Below are positions 1-7,364 of a stretch of 64,000 nt of DNA, piece by piece. Every line of letters begins with the position of its first letter. Within the stretch, counting starts at the first letter, position 1. The notes under the pieces are model-generated. The model was not told where the DNA came from. It did no database searches and worked only from the letters and a program-made list of their open reading frames with translations. The stretch lies in the NCBI RefSeq assembly GCF_000717655.1, contig NZ_JNZY01000015.1, forward strand, positions 1 to 64,000. The letters run 5' to 3'. This DNA is from Streptomyces katrae (GTDB taxonomy: Bacteria; Actinomycetota; Actinomycetes; Streptomycetales; Streptomycetaceae). Both the position numbers and the translations under genes were made by a program.

Positions 1-34
1 CGCGAAGCGACGCGACGACGAAGGAGGAGCGCCC

Positions 35-220
35 TTGACGGCCCGGCACGACACGGAAGGACAGTGGACTGACGGGACACCCCCGGACACACCTCCGACG
101 CCGAGTACACAGACCCCGCCCCCCGCCCCCCGATCCACTCTCCGGATGCCGAGCACGCAGATCCCGCCGGACCTCGCTCCCGATCGGCCCTATGACGCCG
201 ACCAGGCGCCGCCCCCCTAA
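35..220 (+). CDS. Possible small Pro/Thr-rich protein
   Basis: A 61-residue reading frame opening with TTG, preceded by a good AAGGAGGAG ribosome binding site about 6 bases upstream. The product is rich in Pro, Thr and Asp with no hydrophobic stretch, so it would be a soluble, disordered peptide. Its stop overlaps the stop of the convergent YciI gene by 4 bases. I do not recognise a family. The strong binding site is the main support; the low-complexity composition argues against it, and the frame may be only a spacer ORF. Confidence 0.3.
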   Translation: MTARHDTEGQWTDGTPPDTPPTPSTQTPPPAPRSTLRMPSTQIPPDLAPDRPYDADQAPPP

Positions 221-513
221 ACCACCGTCTCCCGAACCCCCGCCAGATCCCCCGACGTCTTCGTCGCGATGAACTCCGTGATGCTGTACTCGCAGACGCC
301 GGCCAGCGTGAAGGGGTCCTCTGCCGCGATGCGTTCGATCTCCGCGCGGGAGACCCCGGCTGCCAGGATGATGCCGCCGTCGCGCGGGACCTTGCGGCCC
401 GAGGCGAGGAAGACGCCCGATGCGTAGTAACCGTCCAGCCAGGCGATGTGCGCGTCCATCTCCTCCTCGACGGCTTCGACGGGTGCGGTGTAGGTGAGCT
501 CCATGACGAACAT
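217..513 (-). CDS. YciI family protein
   Basis: 98 residues, the usual length of the YciI (YCII-related, dimeric ferredoxin-like) fold. The N-terminus MFVMELTY and the central HIAWLDGYYASGVFLASG segment, with the conserved His and the following Gly-rich turn, match the family. Some relatives are dehalogenase-like or muconolactone-type enzymes, but most have no known substrate, so no reaction is assigned. The ATG at 513 is chosen because family members begin right at the first beta strand. The start lies only 26 bases from the divergent endonuclease V start, so the two promoters must overlap each other's coding or leader sequence. Confidence 0.85.
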   Translation of the reverse strand: MFVMELTYTAPVEAVEEEMDAHIAWLDGYYASGVFLASGRKVPRDGGIILAAGVSRAEIERIAAEDPFTLAGVCEYSITEFIATKTSGDLAGVRETVV

Positions 514-530
514 GATCGCCAGGCTACTCT
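503..530 (+). promoter_or_regulatory. Possible promoter giving leaderless nfi mRNA
   Basis: ATGACG (503-508, -35-like), a 16-base spacer and TACTCT (525-530, -10-like) stand 9 bases before the endonuclease V ATG at 540. There is no Shine-Dalgarno sequence in the gap. Such spacing would start transcription at or next to the ATG, giving a leaderless message, which is common in streptomycetes. The assignment rests on weak hexamers only. Confidence 0.3.
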
Positions 531-539
531 CGCACCATC

Positions 540-1217
540 ATGACGAGCGTGAATACCCCCGCCGACGAGGCCGAGGCCCGGGCGATACAAGACGAACTCC
601 GCCATCACGTCGTGCTCGACGAGCCCGGCCCGCTGCCCGGACGCGGGCTCGTCGCAGGCGTGGACGTCGCCTACGACGACGAGCGCGACCTGGTCGCCGC
701 TGCGGCCGTCGTCCTCGACGCCGCCACCCTCGAGGTCGTCGAGGAGGCGACCGCCGTCGGGCACGTCAGCTTCCCCTACGTGCCCGGGCTCCTCGCCTTC
801 CGGGAGCTGCCCACCGTGCTGGCCGCGCTGGACGCCCTCACCGCCGCCCCCGACCTCGTCGTCTGCGACGGCTACGGGCTCGCCCACCCCCGCGGCTTCG
901 GCCTCGCCTGCCACCTCGGGGTGGTCACCGGGCTGCCGAGCATGGGCGTCGCGAAAAACCCGTTCACCTTCACCTACGAGGAGCCGGGCGCCCTGCGCGG
1001 CGACGCCGCGCCGCTGCTCGCGGCCGACGGCGCCGTCGTCGGGCGGGCGCTGCGTACGCAGGACCGGATCAAGCCGGTGTACGTTTCCGTCGGCCACCGG
1101 GTCTCGCTGGACAACGCCTGTGCCCACGCCCTCGCGTTGAGCCCCCGCTTCCGGATCCCGGAGTCCACCCGCCACGCCGACTCCCTCTGCCGACGGGCCC
1201 TGCGCGAAGCCGCCTGA
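540..1217 (+). CDS. nfi: Endonuclease V (deoxyinosine 3' endonuclease)
   Basis: 225 residues, full length for bacterial endonuclease V, which nicks DNA one phosphodiester 3' of deoxyinosine and so starts repair of deaminated adenine. The acidic metal-binding triad is intact: Asp42 in GVDVAY, Glu89 in LLAFRE and Asp110 in CDGYG. The FPYVPGLL wedge segment (78-85), HPRGFGLACH and the late KPVYVSVGHR stretch are also typical. The gene stands alone, diverging from the YciI gene. No Shine-Dalgarno sequence precedes the ATG, in line with a leaderless message. Confidence 0.95.
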   Translation: MTSVNTPADEAEARAIQDELRHHVVLDEPGPLPGRGLVAGVDVAYDDERDLVAAAAVVLDAATLEVVEEATAVGHVSFPYVPGLLAFRELPTVLAALDALTAAPDLVVCDGYGLAHPRGFGLACHLGVVTGLPSMGVAKNPFTFTYEEPGALRGDAAPLLAADGAVVGRALRTQDRIKPVYVSVGHRVSLDNACAHALALSPRFRIPESTRHADSLCRRALREAA

Positions 1218-1257
1218 CCCCCGACACCACCCCGACCTCGCCCCGCCCCCGGCCGGA

Positions 1258-2481
1258 TCAGCGCACCGCGGCCACCCGGAACCGGATCCCCGCCTTCTGG
1301 AGCCGGTCCAGCAGGGCGTCGCCCATCGCCACCGCCGTGGTGAGCTGGCCGGCCCGTTCGGGCAGGGCGTCGTACGCGAGGCACAGCGCCGACTCCGCCA
1401 GCATCTTGGCGGTCTCGCCGTAGCCCGGGTCGCCGCCCGATACCTCGGTGAACACGCGGCGGCCGCCGCCCTCGCCCACGAAGCGGACCGTGAACCAGCT
1501 GCGCGCCCGGCGCTCCGCGTCCGGGCCGCGGCCCGGCTCCCAGCGGCTCATCAGCCACCGCCGCGCCGCCGGGAGCTGCGCCAGGGCCGCCGTCGCGCCG
1601 ATCGCCGCCGTACCGCCCACGGCGACCGGGAGGTGCTTCACCGAGGCGTACTGCCGGTAGCGGAAGTCCGGCCCGTACCGCTCCAGCGCGGCCGCCGAGC
1701 GGGTCACGATCCGGGGGTCCAGGGTCGGCAGCGGCAGCGCCCACGCCCCGGTCTCCCGGCTGAACCGCGGGGCGCCCAGGGGCCCCCGTACGCGCCGTTC
1801 CAGCAGCCGGGGCTCGTGCAGCCGACGCTGGTGCGCCGCGGCCAGGGTCTGCGGCCCGCGGCCCATCACGGTGAGCGCCGAGGCCAGGGTCCCGCCGGAG
1901 AAGACCGCGTTGGACCGCATGAACCCGTCCACCCGCAGCGGCACGCCCTCCGGGAGCTGTCCCACCGTGAAGTACGCGCCGAGGTCGGCCGGGATCGAGT
2001 CGAAGCCGCAGGCGTGCACCAGCCGCGCACCGGTCTCCCGGGCCCGGGCGTCGTGCTCGACGTACGTCCGGTCCACGAACTCCGGCTCGCCGGTGAGGTC
2101 CACGTAGTCCGTGCCCGCCGCGGCGCAGGCGGCGACCAGCTCCGCCCCGTACAGGACGTACGGTCCGACCGTCGTGGCCAGGACCCGCGTGGAGGCGGCC
2201 AGTTCGCGTACGGCCCGTGCGTCCCCGGCGTCCGCGCGCAGCAGCGGCAGCGACGCGCACCCCGGGTCGAGCGCGGTCAGCCGCTCGCGCAGCCGCTCCA
2301 GCTTGCCGAGATCGCGGCCCGCGAGGGCCCACCGGCAGCCGGCGGGGGCGTGCGCGGCCAGGTACTCGGCGGTCAGGGCCCCGACGAACCCGGTCGCACC
2401 GAAGAGCACCACGTCATAGGCCCGGTCGCGCCGGCGCTCACTCCCGGCGGCCTCGTCGGGCTGCCGAACCACTTCGTTCAT
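1258..2481 (-). CDS. Saccharopine dehydrogenase-like / trans-acting enoyl reductase family protein
   Basis: 407 residues with an N-terminal Rossmann fold: the nucleotide-binding turn GATGFVG lies near residue 28, followed by ALAGRD. Length and motifs fit the actinobacterial saccharopine-dehydrogenase-like group that includes mycobacterial trans-acting enoyl reductase Rv2953, which reduces a lipid precursor. True lysine-pathway saccharopine dehydrogenase activity is unlikely. ATG 2481 is preferred over GTG 2484 because the GAGGAG binding site would be only 2 bases from the GTG. Single gene with no obvious partner; the substrate is unknown. Confidence 0.8.
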   Translation of the reverse strand: MNEVVRQPDEAAGSERRRDRAYDVVLFGATGFVGALTAEYLAAHAPAGCRWALAGRDLGKLERLRERLTALDPGCASLPLLRADAGDARAVRELAASTRVLATTVGPYVLYGAELVAACAAAGTDYVDLTGEPEFVDRTYVEHDARARETGARLVHACGFDSIPADLGAYFTVGQLPEGVPLRVDGFMRSNAVFSGGTLASALTVMGRGPQTLAAAHQRRLHEPRLLERRVRGPLGAPRFSRETGAWALPLPTLDPRIVTRSAAALERYGPDFRYRQYASVKHLPVAVGGTAAIGATAALAQLPAARRWLMSRWEPGRGPDAERRARSWFTVRFVGEGGGRRVFTEVSGGDPGYGETAKMLAESALCLAYDALPERAGQLTTAVAMGDALLDRLQKAGIRFRVAAVR

Positions 2482-2553
2482 CACGGCTCCTCTCCGTTCC
2501 CCGCTCGTGTCGGTGGCTGAGGCTAGCGCGCGGCGACCGTAAGAAGAACAATG

Positions 2554-2587
2554 CCCCGGGGCGGCCTGGACGGCCGTTCCCGGGGCG
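2554..2587 (-). terminator. Hairpin terminator of the secreted LLDTR-repeat gene
   Basis: GCCCCGGG pairs with CCCGGGGC and CGGCC with GGCCG, with one internal bulge and a short loop. Read on the minus strand it follows the gene ending at 2613 and is followed by a T-rich run (ATTGTTCTTCTTA), the form of an intrinsic terminator. Confidence 0.7.
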
Positions 2588-2612
2588 CTGCACCCGGCGC
2601 ACGAACGCTGGG

Positions 2613-4292
2613 TCAGTTGTCCTGGTACATACCGAAGACGTCGACGATGAGGTCGATGTCGCCGTCGCTCTGGTTCCAGAAGTCGACGACGCCAGTGCCC
2701 CCGGTGCTCGCCTGGACCAGGTTCGGGACGGTCTTGCCGGTCGTCCAGTTCAGGGTCGAGGAGGTGGGCGCGGGCGGCGGGCCCGCCGCGTTGTTGTCGT
2801 ACTCGTCCAGGGTGTTCGGGTCCGGGGCGACGGCGAGGAAGCCGCTGTCCCTGGTGTTGGTCACCGTGGCGTTCAGCACGAAGCCGGTGACGCCGGAACC
2901 GGGGTCGGACATGGCCGTGTAGATGTAGTCGCGGCCGGCCAGGGGGCCGTGGACGGGGTCCTGGGGGTCGCGGGTGTCGATCATCCGCTCCGGAGCGAAG
3001 GGCAGGTAGGAGCCCTTGCTCTGCGGGCTGTAGTAGCCGACGACGTCGACGATGACGTCGGCCGGGTTCCAGCCGCCGTTGCGGACGTTGATCCTGCCGT
3101 CGGGGCCGACCGGGACGATCACCGAGTTGGCGATGGTCTGACCGGTCGTGAAGTTCACGTTGGACGCGGTCGGGGCCTGCTGGCCGCTCGGGTAGACGGT
3201 CAGGTGGCCGTCGCTGCGCGGGTTGGTGACGGTCACGTTGAGCGCCACGGCGGTGACGCCGGAGGCCGGCACCTTGCCCAGGCCGGTGATCTGGGTGCCG
3301 AAGGACCCGTATCCGGCGAGCTGGCCCTTGGCGGTGCCGGTGCCGGTGCGGGTGTCGACGAAGCGCTGCGGCGCCAGCGGGGTGTAGCCGCTGGAGGCGG
3401 TCTGCGTGAAGTAGCCGGTGACGTCGGCGATGAGGTCGACCGGCTCCCAGCCGCCGTTGTACAGGTTGACGTAGCCGTTCTCGCCGACCGGCACGATGAC
3501 CAGGTTCGGGACCGTCTGGCCGGGGACGAAGTTGACGTTCGAGGTGCTCGGCTTCTCGTCGCCGTCGGCGAAGGCGGTGACGTGGCCGCCGCTCGTGGTG
3601 CCGGTGACGGTGACGTTGAGGACCACCGCGGTGACGCCGGCGGGGATGGAGCCGTTCCCGCCGATCTTAAGATGGGCGGAGGTGTACGGGGCGACCTTGG
3701 CGGCCTTCGCGGCGCCGGTGCCGTTGCGGGTGTCCAGCAGACGGGTCGGGCCGTACGGGGTGTAGTCCGAGCCCGCGGTCGTGAACGCCACCTCGTTGGT
3801 GACCGAGGTGTTGGCTGCCTTGTCCGTCACGGTGACCTTGACGGTGTAGGTGCCGAGCTCCGCGTAGGTGTGTTCGGAGGTCACGAGCTGGGTGCCGGAG
3901 GCCGAGGCGGTGGTGGTGGCCCCGTCGCCCCAGGCGATGGTGATGTCGAGCGGCGTGGCGGCGCTGGTGACGGAGCTGTCCAGCTCGATCGCGTGCGCGG
4001 AGGTGGCGAACGCGTCCAGGCCGACCGCGAGGGTCGGGTTGGCGGCGTCGGCGGTCTCCGCCATGGGAGCGGCCGCGAGCTTGCTCGCTGGCATCGGGGC
4101 GCTCTGCCGGATCGACCGGTCGGCCGGGCTGGAGAACTTGGCGGTGTTCTGCAGGCCGGCCTGCGCCAGGTCGGGCTTGCTGATGCCCTGGGTGTCGCCG
4201 GAGTCGGTGCCGGCGGCGTGGGCCATGCCCGGTATGAGAGAAATGCCGGCCGCGAAGACGGCGGCGGATGCTGCGAGTCGGCGGTAGGACAC
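2613..4292 (-). CDS. Secreted PKD-domain protein with three LLDTR-type repeats
   Basis: 559 residues. A signal peptide covers about residues 1-27 (RR, hydrophobic core, AHA cleavage site). A PKD-like Ig fold follows at about 86-173 (AWGDG and HTYAELGTYTVKVTV). Then come three repeats of about 128 residues, each opening with a YTPYGPTRLLDTR-like motif (LLDTR, FVDTR, MIDTR at about 186, 312 and 440) and containing the phrases LNVTVT, SNVNF, VPN(L)V and a closing V(I)DVxGYY or VFGMY. Such repeats are common in large actinobacterial extracellular proteins; their ligand is unknown. GTG start with a GGGG run upstream. No catalytic domain is seen, so a role in cell-surface binding or adhesion is inferred. 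A degraded copy of its C-terminus lies just upstream at 4473-4600. Confidence 0.85.
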   Translation of the reverse strand: MSYRRLAASAAVFAAGISLIPGMAHAAGTDSGDTQGISKPDLAQAGLQNTAKFSSPADRSIRQSAPMPASKLAAAPMAETADAANPTLAVGLDAFATSAHAIELDSSVTSAATPLDITIAWGDGATTTASASGTQLVTSEHTYAELGTYTVKVTVTDKAANTSVTNEVAFTTAGSDYTPYGPTRLLDTRNGTGAAKAAKVAPYTSAHLKIGGNGSIPAGVTAVVLNVTVTGTTSGGHVTAFADGDEKPSTSNVNFVPGQTVPNLVIVPVGENGYVNLYNGGWEPVDLIADVTGYFTQTASSGYTPLAPQRFVDTRTGTGTAKGQLAGYGSFGTQITGLGKVPASGVTAVALNVTVTNPRSDGHLTVYPSGQQAPTASNVNFTTGQTIANSVIVPVGPDGRINVRNGGWNPADVIVDVVGYYSPQSKGSYLPFAPERMIDTRDPQDPVHGPLAGRDYIYTAMSDPGSGVTGFVLNATVTNTRDSGFLAVAPDPNTLDEYDNNAAGPPPAPTSSTLNWTTGKTVPNLVQASTGGTGVVDFWNQSDGDIDLIVDVFGMYQDN

Positions 4293-4472
4293 CGAGCCCC
4301 CTATGTTCCGTGAGCCCTTGGCCAGGGCTGAAAGCTCGCTCAGATTACATAGCTCTTGAGCTTCCGCTTAACGCCCCCCGCCCTCGTCTTCTCGCGCCTG
4401 CGGCAAGCGTCTCGAAAGCGGCACGGAAGGCGCATTTGGCCGCCGTGATCAGGCGTTTTGTGTTCTCCGGCC

Positions 4473-4600
4473 AGTTGTCCGGGTAGGCCCCGAAAAGGCC
4501 GACGGCGGGGCTGATGTCGTCGTCATTCCGGTTCCGGTAACCGATGGCGCCGACGGGGGGTCCGTAGCGCCTGCGCGAAGGCCGTGGTCCACTTCCCGGT
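4473..4600 (-). pseudogene. Decayed C-terminal fragment of a second LLDTR-repeat protein
   Basis: On the minus strand the translation NRNDDDISPAVGLFGAYPDN lines up with NQSDGDIDLIVDVFGMYQDN, the C-terminus of the intact gene at 2613-4292, and the two DNA segments share long identical words (CAGTTGTCC, GATGTCG, GGTTCC). The stop of the intact gene is changed to TGG here, so the frame runs on. Further upstream a WTT word matches in another frame, implying a frameshift plus a deletion. No start, signal peptide or complete repeat remains. This occupies much of the 383-base gap between the secreted gene and the YjbR gene, and looks like the relic of a tandem duplication. Confidence 0.6.
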
Positions 4601-4675
4601 CCGTGCCGGGGGGCGGCGCTAGCGTGAGGGCCGAGTGTCCGTGCGAGCGGGCGGCTGCGGTGACGGGAGGCGTCG

Positions 4676-5068
4676 ATGAAGACTGCGGTGCGCAAGTGGG
4701 TGGCGGTGCGGGAGTTTGCCCGCGGGCTGCCGGAGGCCGTGGAGGAGTTTCCTTGGGGTCCGGAGGACTGTGTGGTGAAGGTCAACAAGAAGATCTTCGT
4801 CTTCCTGGGCAACGCGGACGGTCCGCAGCCGCCCGGGCTCTCCGTGAAGCTCAAGGACGAGGCGCTGCACGGACACGCCATGACCGCGCCCGGGGCGGAG
4901 CCGACCGGGTACGGGCTGGGGAAGGCGGGCTGGGTCTCCCTGCCGCTGGGGGAGAAGGGGGCGCCGTCGCTCGAGGTGCTGTGCGAATGGGTGGAGGAGA
5001 GCTACCGGACGGTCGCCCTGAAGCGGCATCTGAAGGAGCTCGACGCGCGAAACGAGTCAACCGGCTAA
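4676..5068 (+). CDS. MmcQ/YjbR family protein
   Basis: 130 residues, the usual size of the MmcQ/YjbR (CyaY-like fold) family. Visible family features are the early FARGLPEAVEEFPWG segment, KIFVFLG, LSVKL, and the late GYGLGKAGWVSLPL followed by LCEWVEESYRTVALK. The family is widespread and often called DNA-binding on thin evidence; its function is not established. The ATG is preceded by GGGAGG at a good distance. It reads in the same direction as the acyl-CoA operon but a promoter lies between them, so it is probably a separate unit. Confidence 0.85.
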   Translation: MKTAVRKWVAVREFARGLPEAVEEFPWGPEDCVVKVNKKIFVFLGNADGPQPPGLSVKLKDEALHGHAMTAPGAEPTGYGLGKAGWVSLPLGEKGAPSLEVLCEWVEESYRTVALKRHLKELDARNESTG

Positions 5069-5078
5069 GCGCTTGCTC

Positions 5079-5107
5079 TTGTGCTGAGTGGAACGCGTTC
5101 CTAGCAT
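5079..5107 (+). promoter_or_regulatory. Promoter of the acyl-CoA operon with a palindromic operator
   Basis: TTGTGC (5079-5084) and TAGCAT (5102-5107) are spaced by exactly 17 bases. The perfect 12-base palindrome GGAACGCGTTCC (5090-5101) fills the spacer up to the -10 box. A dimeric repressor bound there would block RNA polymerase. The site resembles TetR-family operators such as that of KstR (GAAC/GTTC half sites), but the flanking bases match only in part, so the regulator is unknown. About 74 bases separate the -10 box from the CoA transferase start. Confidence 0.5.
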
Positions 5108-5181
5108 CACCGGTGTTACATCAGTTGTGTCACACAGTTGGCGGCAGTGGCGGCAGTGGCGCCAGGGATGCTGGGGGCTCG

Positions 5182-6330
5182 ATGGCAGTGACAGGGAACG
5201 TGCCCGGCAACGGCCCGCTCGCGGGCGTGCGGGTCGTCGAACTGGCGGGCATCGGCCCCGGCCCGTTCGCCGCCATGCTCCTCGCCGATCTCGGTGCCGA
5301 CGTCGTGCGGGTGGACCGTCCCGGCGGCGGCGGGCTCGCGGTCAACCCCGCGTACGACATCACCAACCGCGGCAAGCGGTCCGTCCTGGTCGACCTGAAG
5401 TCCGCCGGGGGCCCCGCCCGCGTGCTGGACCTGGTCGAGCGGGCCGACGTGCTCATCGAGGGCTTCCGCCCCGGGGTCGCCGAGCGGCTCGGCGTCGGCC
5501 CCGCCGACTGCCACGCCCGCAATCCGAAGCTCGTCTACGGCCGGATGACCGGCTGGGGCCAGGACGGCCCGCTCGCGCACACCGCCGGGCACGACATCGC
5601 GTACATCGCCGTCACCGGCGCCCTCGGCATGATCGGGAACCCGGGCGAGCCCCCTGCCGTCCCCGCCAACCTCGTCGGGGACTACGCGGGCGGCTCGCTC
5701 TACCTCGTCATCGGGGTCCTCGCGGCCCTGCAGCACGCCCGCACCCCGGGCGGCACCGGTCAGGTCGTGGACGCGGCCATCGTCGACGGCACCGCCCACC
5801 TCACCGCCATGATCCACGGGATGATGGCGGCCGGCGGCTGGCAGGACCGGCGCGGGGCCAACCTCCTCGACGGCGGGTGCCCCTTCTACGGCACGTACGA
5901 GACCTCCGACGGCCAGTACATGGCGGTCGGCGCGCTCGAGCAGCAGTTCTACGACACCTTCGTGGAACTGCTCGGCATCGAGGACGGGGCCCCGGCCCGC
6001 AAGGACATGGCCCGCTGGGCCGAGCTCCGCGAGACCGTCGCCGCCCGCTTCAAGTCCCGTACGCGGGAAGAGTGGACGGCCGTCTTCGAGGGATCCGACG
6101 CCTGCGTCGCGCCCGTACTGTCCCTGCGCGAGGCCCCGCAGCACCCGCACCTCGCCGCCCGCGCCACCTTCACGGACTTCGGCGGGATCACCCAGCCCGC
6201 CCCCGCGCCCCGGTTCTCGGCAACGCCGGTCGAGGTGGCCTCGGGCCCGGCGCAGCCGGGGGCCGACACCGAATCCGTGGCCCGCGACTGGGACGTGCCG
6301 GGCCTGACCGCGAAGGACGAGGGCGCCTGA
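5182..6330 (+). CDS. CaiB/BaiF family CoA transferase, alpha-methylacyl-CoA racemase type
   Basis: 382 residues, the length of bacterial alpha-methylacyl-CoA racemases (MCR). The N-terminus GVRVVELAGIGPGPFAAMLLADLGADVVRVDRP is family-typical. The His in AHTAGHD and the Asp in VGDYAGGS match the His/Asp pair that moves the alpha proton in MCR, which favours racemase over CoA transfer. It would convert 2-methylacyl-CoA esters between R and S forms so that branched chains can enter beta-oxidation. The ATG at 5182 opens the conserved N-terminus; longer upstream frames are noise. First gene of a five-gene degradation operon and overlaps the next gene by one base. Confidence 0.9.
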   Translation: MAVTGNVPGNGPLAGVRVVELAGIGPGPFAAMLLADLGADVVRVDRPGGGGLAVNPAYDITNRGKRSVLVDLKSAGGPARVLDLVERADVLIEGFRPGVAERLGVGPADCHARNPKLVYGRMTGWGQDGPLAHTAGHDIAYIAVTGALGMIGNPGEPPAVPANLVGDYAGGSLYLVIGVLAALQHARTPGGTGQVVDAAIVDGTAHLTAMIHGMMAAGGWQDRRGANLLDGGCPFYGTYETSDGQYMAVGALEQQFYDTFVELLGIEDGAPARKDMARWAELRETVAARFKSRTREEWTAVFEGSDACVAPVLSLREAPQHPHLAARATFTDFGGITQPAPAPRFSATPVEVASGPAQPGADTESVARDWDVPGLTAKDEGA

Positions 6331-7355
6331 TGGAACTCTCCATGATGCTCGACTACTCCGGGGACCCGCGCCGGGCAGCCGATGAGGCGGCGGCGCTGGA
6401 GGCGGCCGGGCTCGACGCCGTGTGGGTCGCCGAGGCCTGGGGCTTCGACTCCCCGACGATCATGGGCTATCTGGCGGCCCGCACCGAGCGGATGAAGATC
6501 GGCTCCGCCATCCTGAACGTCTACTCCCGCACCCCCGCCCTCGTCGCCCAGACGGCGGCGGGGCTCGACGCCATGTCGGGCGGCCGGGCGCTGCTGGGCC
6601 TCGGCGCCTCCGGCCCGCAGGTCGTCGAGGGCTGGCACGGCAAGCCGTACGACAAGCCGCTCGGCCGGACCCGCGAGACCGTCGAGCTGTGCCGGCGGAT
6701 CTGGCGCCGCGAGACGATCGACCACCACGGCATCACCGACATGCCGCTGCCGCCCGAGAAGGGCGGCCGGCACGGCAAGCCGCTGAAGATCCTCACCCGG
6801 CCGGTCCGCGACGCGATCCCCGTGTACATCGCCTCGCTCGGCCCCGCGAACGTACGGATGACCGCCGAGATCGCCGACGGCTGGCTGCCGACCCTGTTCA
6901 TCCCGGAGAAGGCCCACGCCGTGTGGGGGAGCGCCCTCGCCGGGGGCGCGGCCCTGCGCGCCCCGGAGCTCGGCCCGCTGCAGACCGTGGCGGGCGGGCT
7001 GCTCGCGATCGGCGAGGACGCGGCCGCCGTACGGGACCTGGCGCGCCCGCAGATCGCGCTGTACGTCGGCGGTATGGGCGCGGTGGGCAAGAACTTCTAC
7101 AACGACCTCGCCGTCGCCTACGGCTACGAGGAGGAGGCCCGCAAGATCCAGGAGCTCTACCTCTCCGGCCGCAAGCGCGATGCGGCGGCCGCCGTCCCGG
7201 ACGAGTTCTGCGAGCTCATGACGTTGTGCGGGCCGGAGAGCTACGTACGCGAGCGGGTCGAGGCCTTCCGGGAGGCGGGCGTCACGATGCTCAACGTCAC
7301 ACCCGTCGGTGCCGAGCCGGCCCGGCTGATCGAAACCGTCAAGAGCTGGCTCTAG
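6330..7355 (+). CDS. LLM class flavin/F420-dependent oxidoreductase
   Basis: 341 residues with the luciferase-like TIM-barrel pattern: an N-terminal strand with LSMMLDYSG, then GLDAVWVAEAWGFDS, TERMKIGSAILNVYSRTPALVAQTAA and GRALLGLGASGPQVVEGWHG. In actinobacteria these enzymes usually bind coenzyme F420, sometimes FMN; the sequence alone does not settle which. Start ATG overlaps the stop of the racemase gene (TGATG), so translation is coupled. Its place between a racemase and an acyl-CoA dehydrogenase suggests it acts on an acyl-CoA or acid intermediate, but the substrate is unknown. Confidence 0.88.
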   Translation: MELSMMLDYSGDPRRAADEAAALEAAGLDAVWVAEAWGFDSPTIMGYLAARTERMKIGSAILNVYSRTPALVAQTAAGLDAMSGGRALLGLGASGPQVVEGWHGKPYDKPLGRTRETVELCRRIWRRETIDHHGITDMPLPPEKGGRHGKPLKILTRPVRDAIPVYIASLGPANVRMTAEIADGWLPTLFIPEKAHAVWGSALAGGAALRAPELGPLQTVAGGLLAIGEDAAAVRDLARPQIALYVGGMGAVGKNFYNDLAVAYGYEEEARKIQELYLSGRKRDAAAAVPDEFCELMTLCGPESYVRERVEAFREAGVTMLNVTPVGAEPARLIETVKSWL

Positions 7356-7364
7356 GGGGCCCCG

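Noticed and set aside
2990..3760. DNA repeats within the secreted protein gene
   Set aside because: The similarity is explained by three homologous protein repeats under selection, not by a separate repeat element.
2217..4313. Long plus-strand frame of 698 codons
   Set aside because: It lies antisense to the secreted LLDTR-repeat gene and has the Val/Gly/Arg/Asp-rich composition of a mirror frame in GC-rich DNA.
4345..4881. Minus-strand frame of 178 codons upstream of the secreted gene
   Set aside because: Its N-terminal half is a shadow of the YjbR gene. Only the part matching the LLDTR protein C-terminus has meaning, and it is reported as a remnant.
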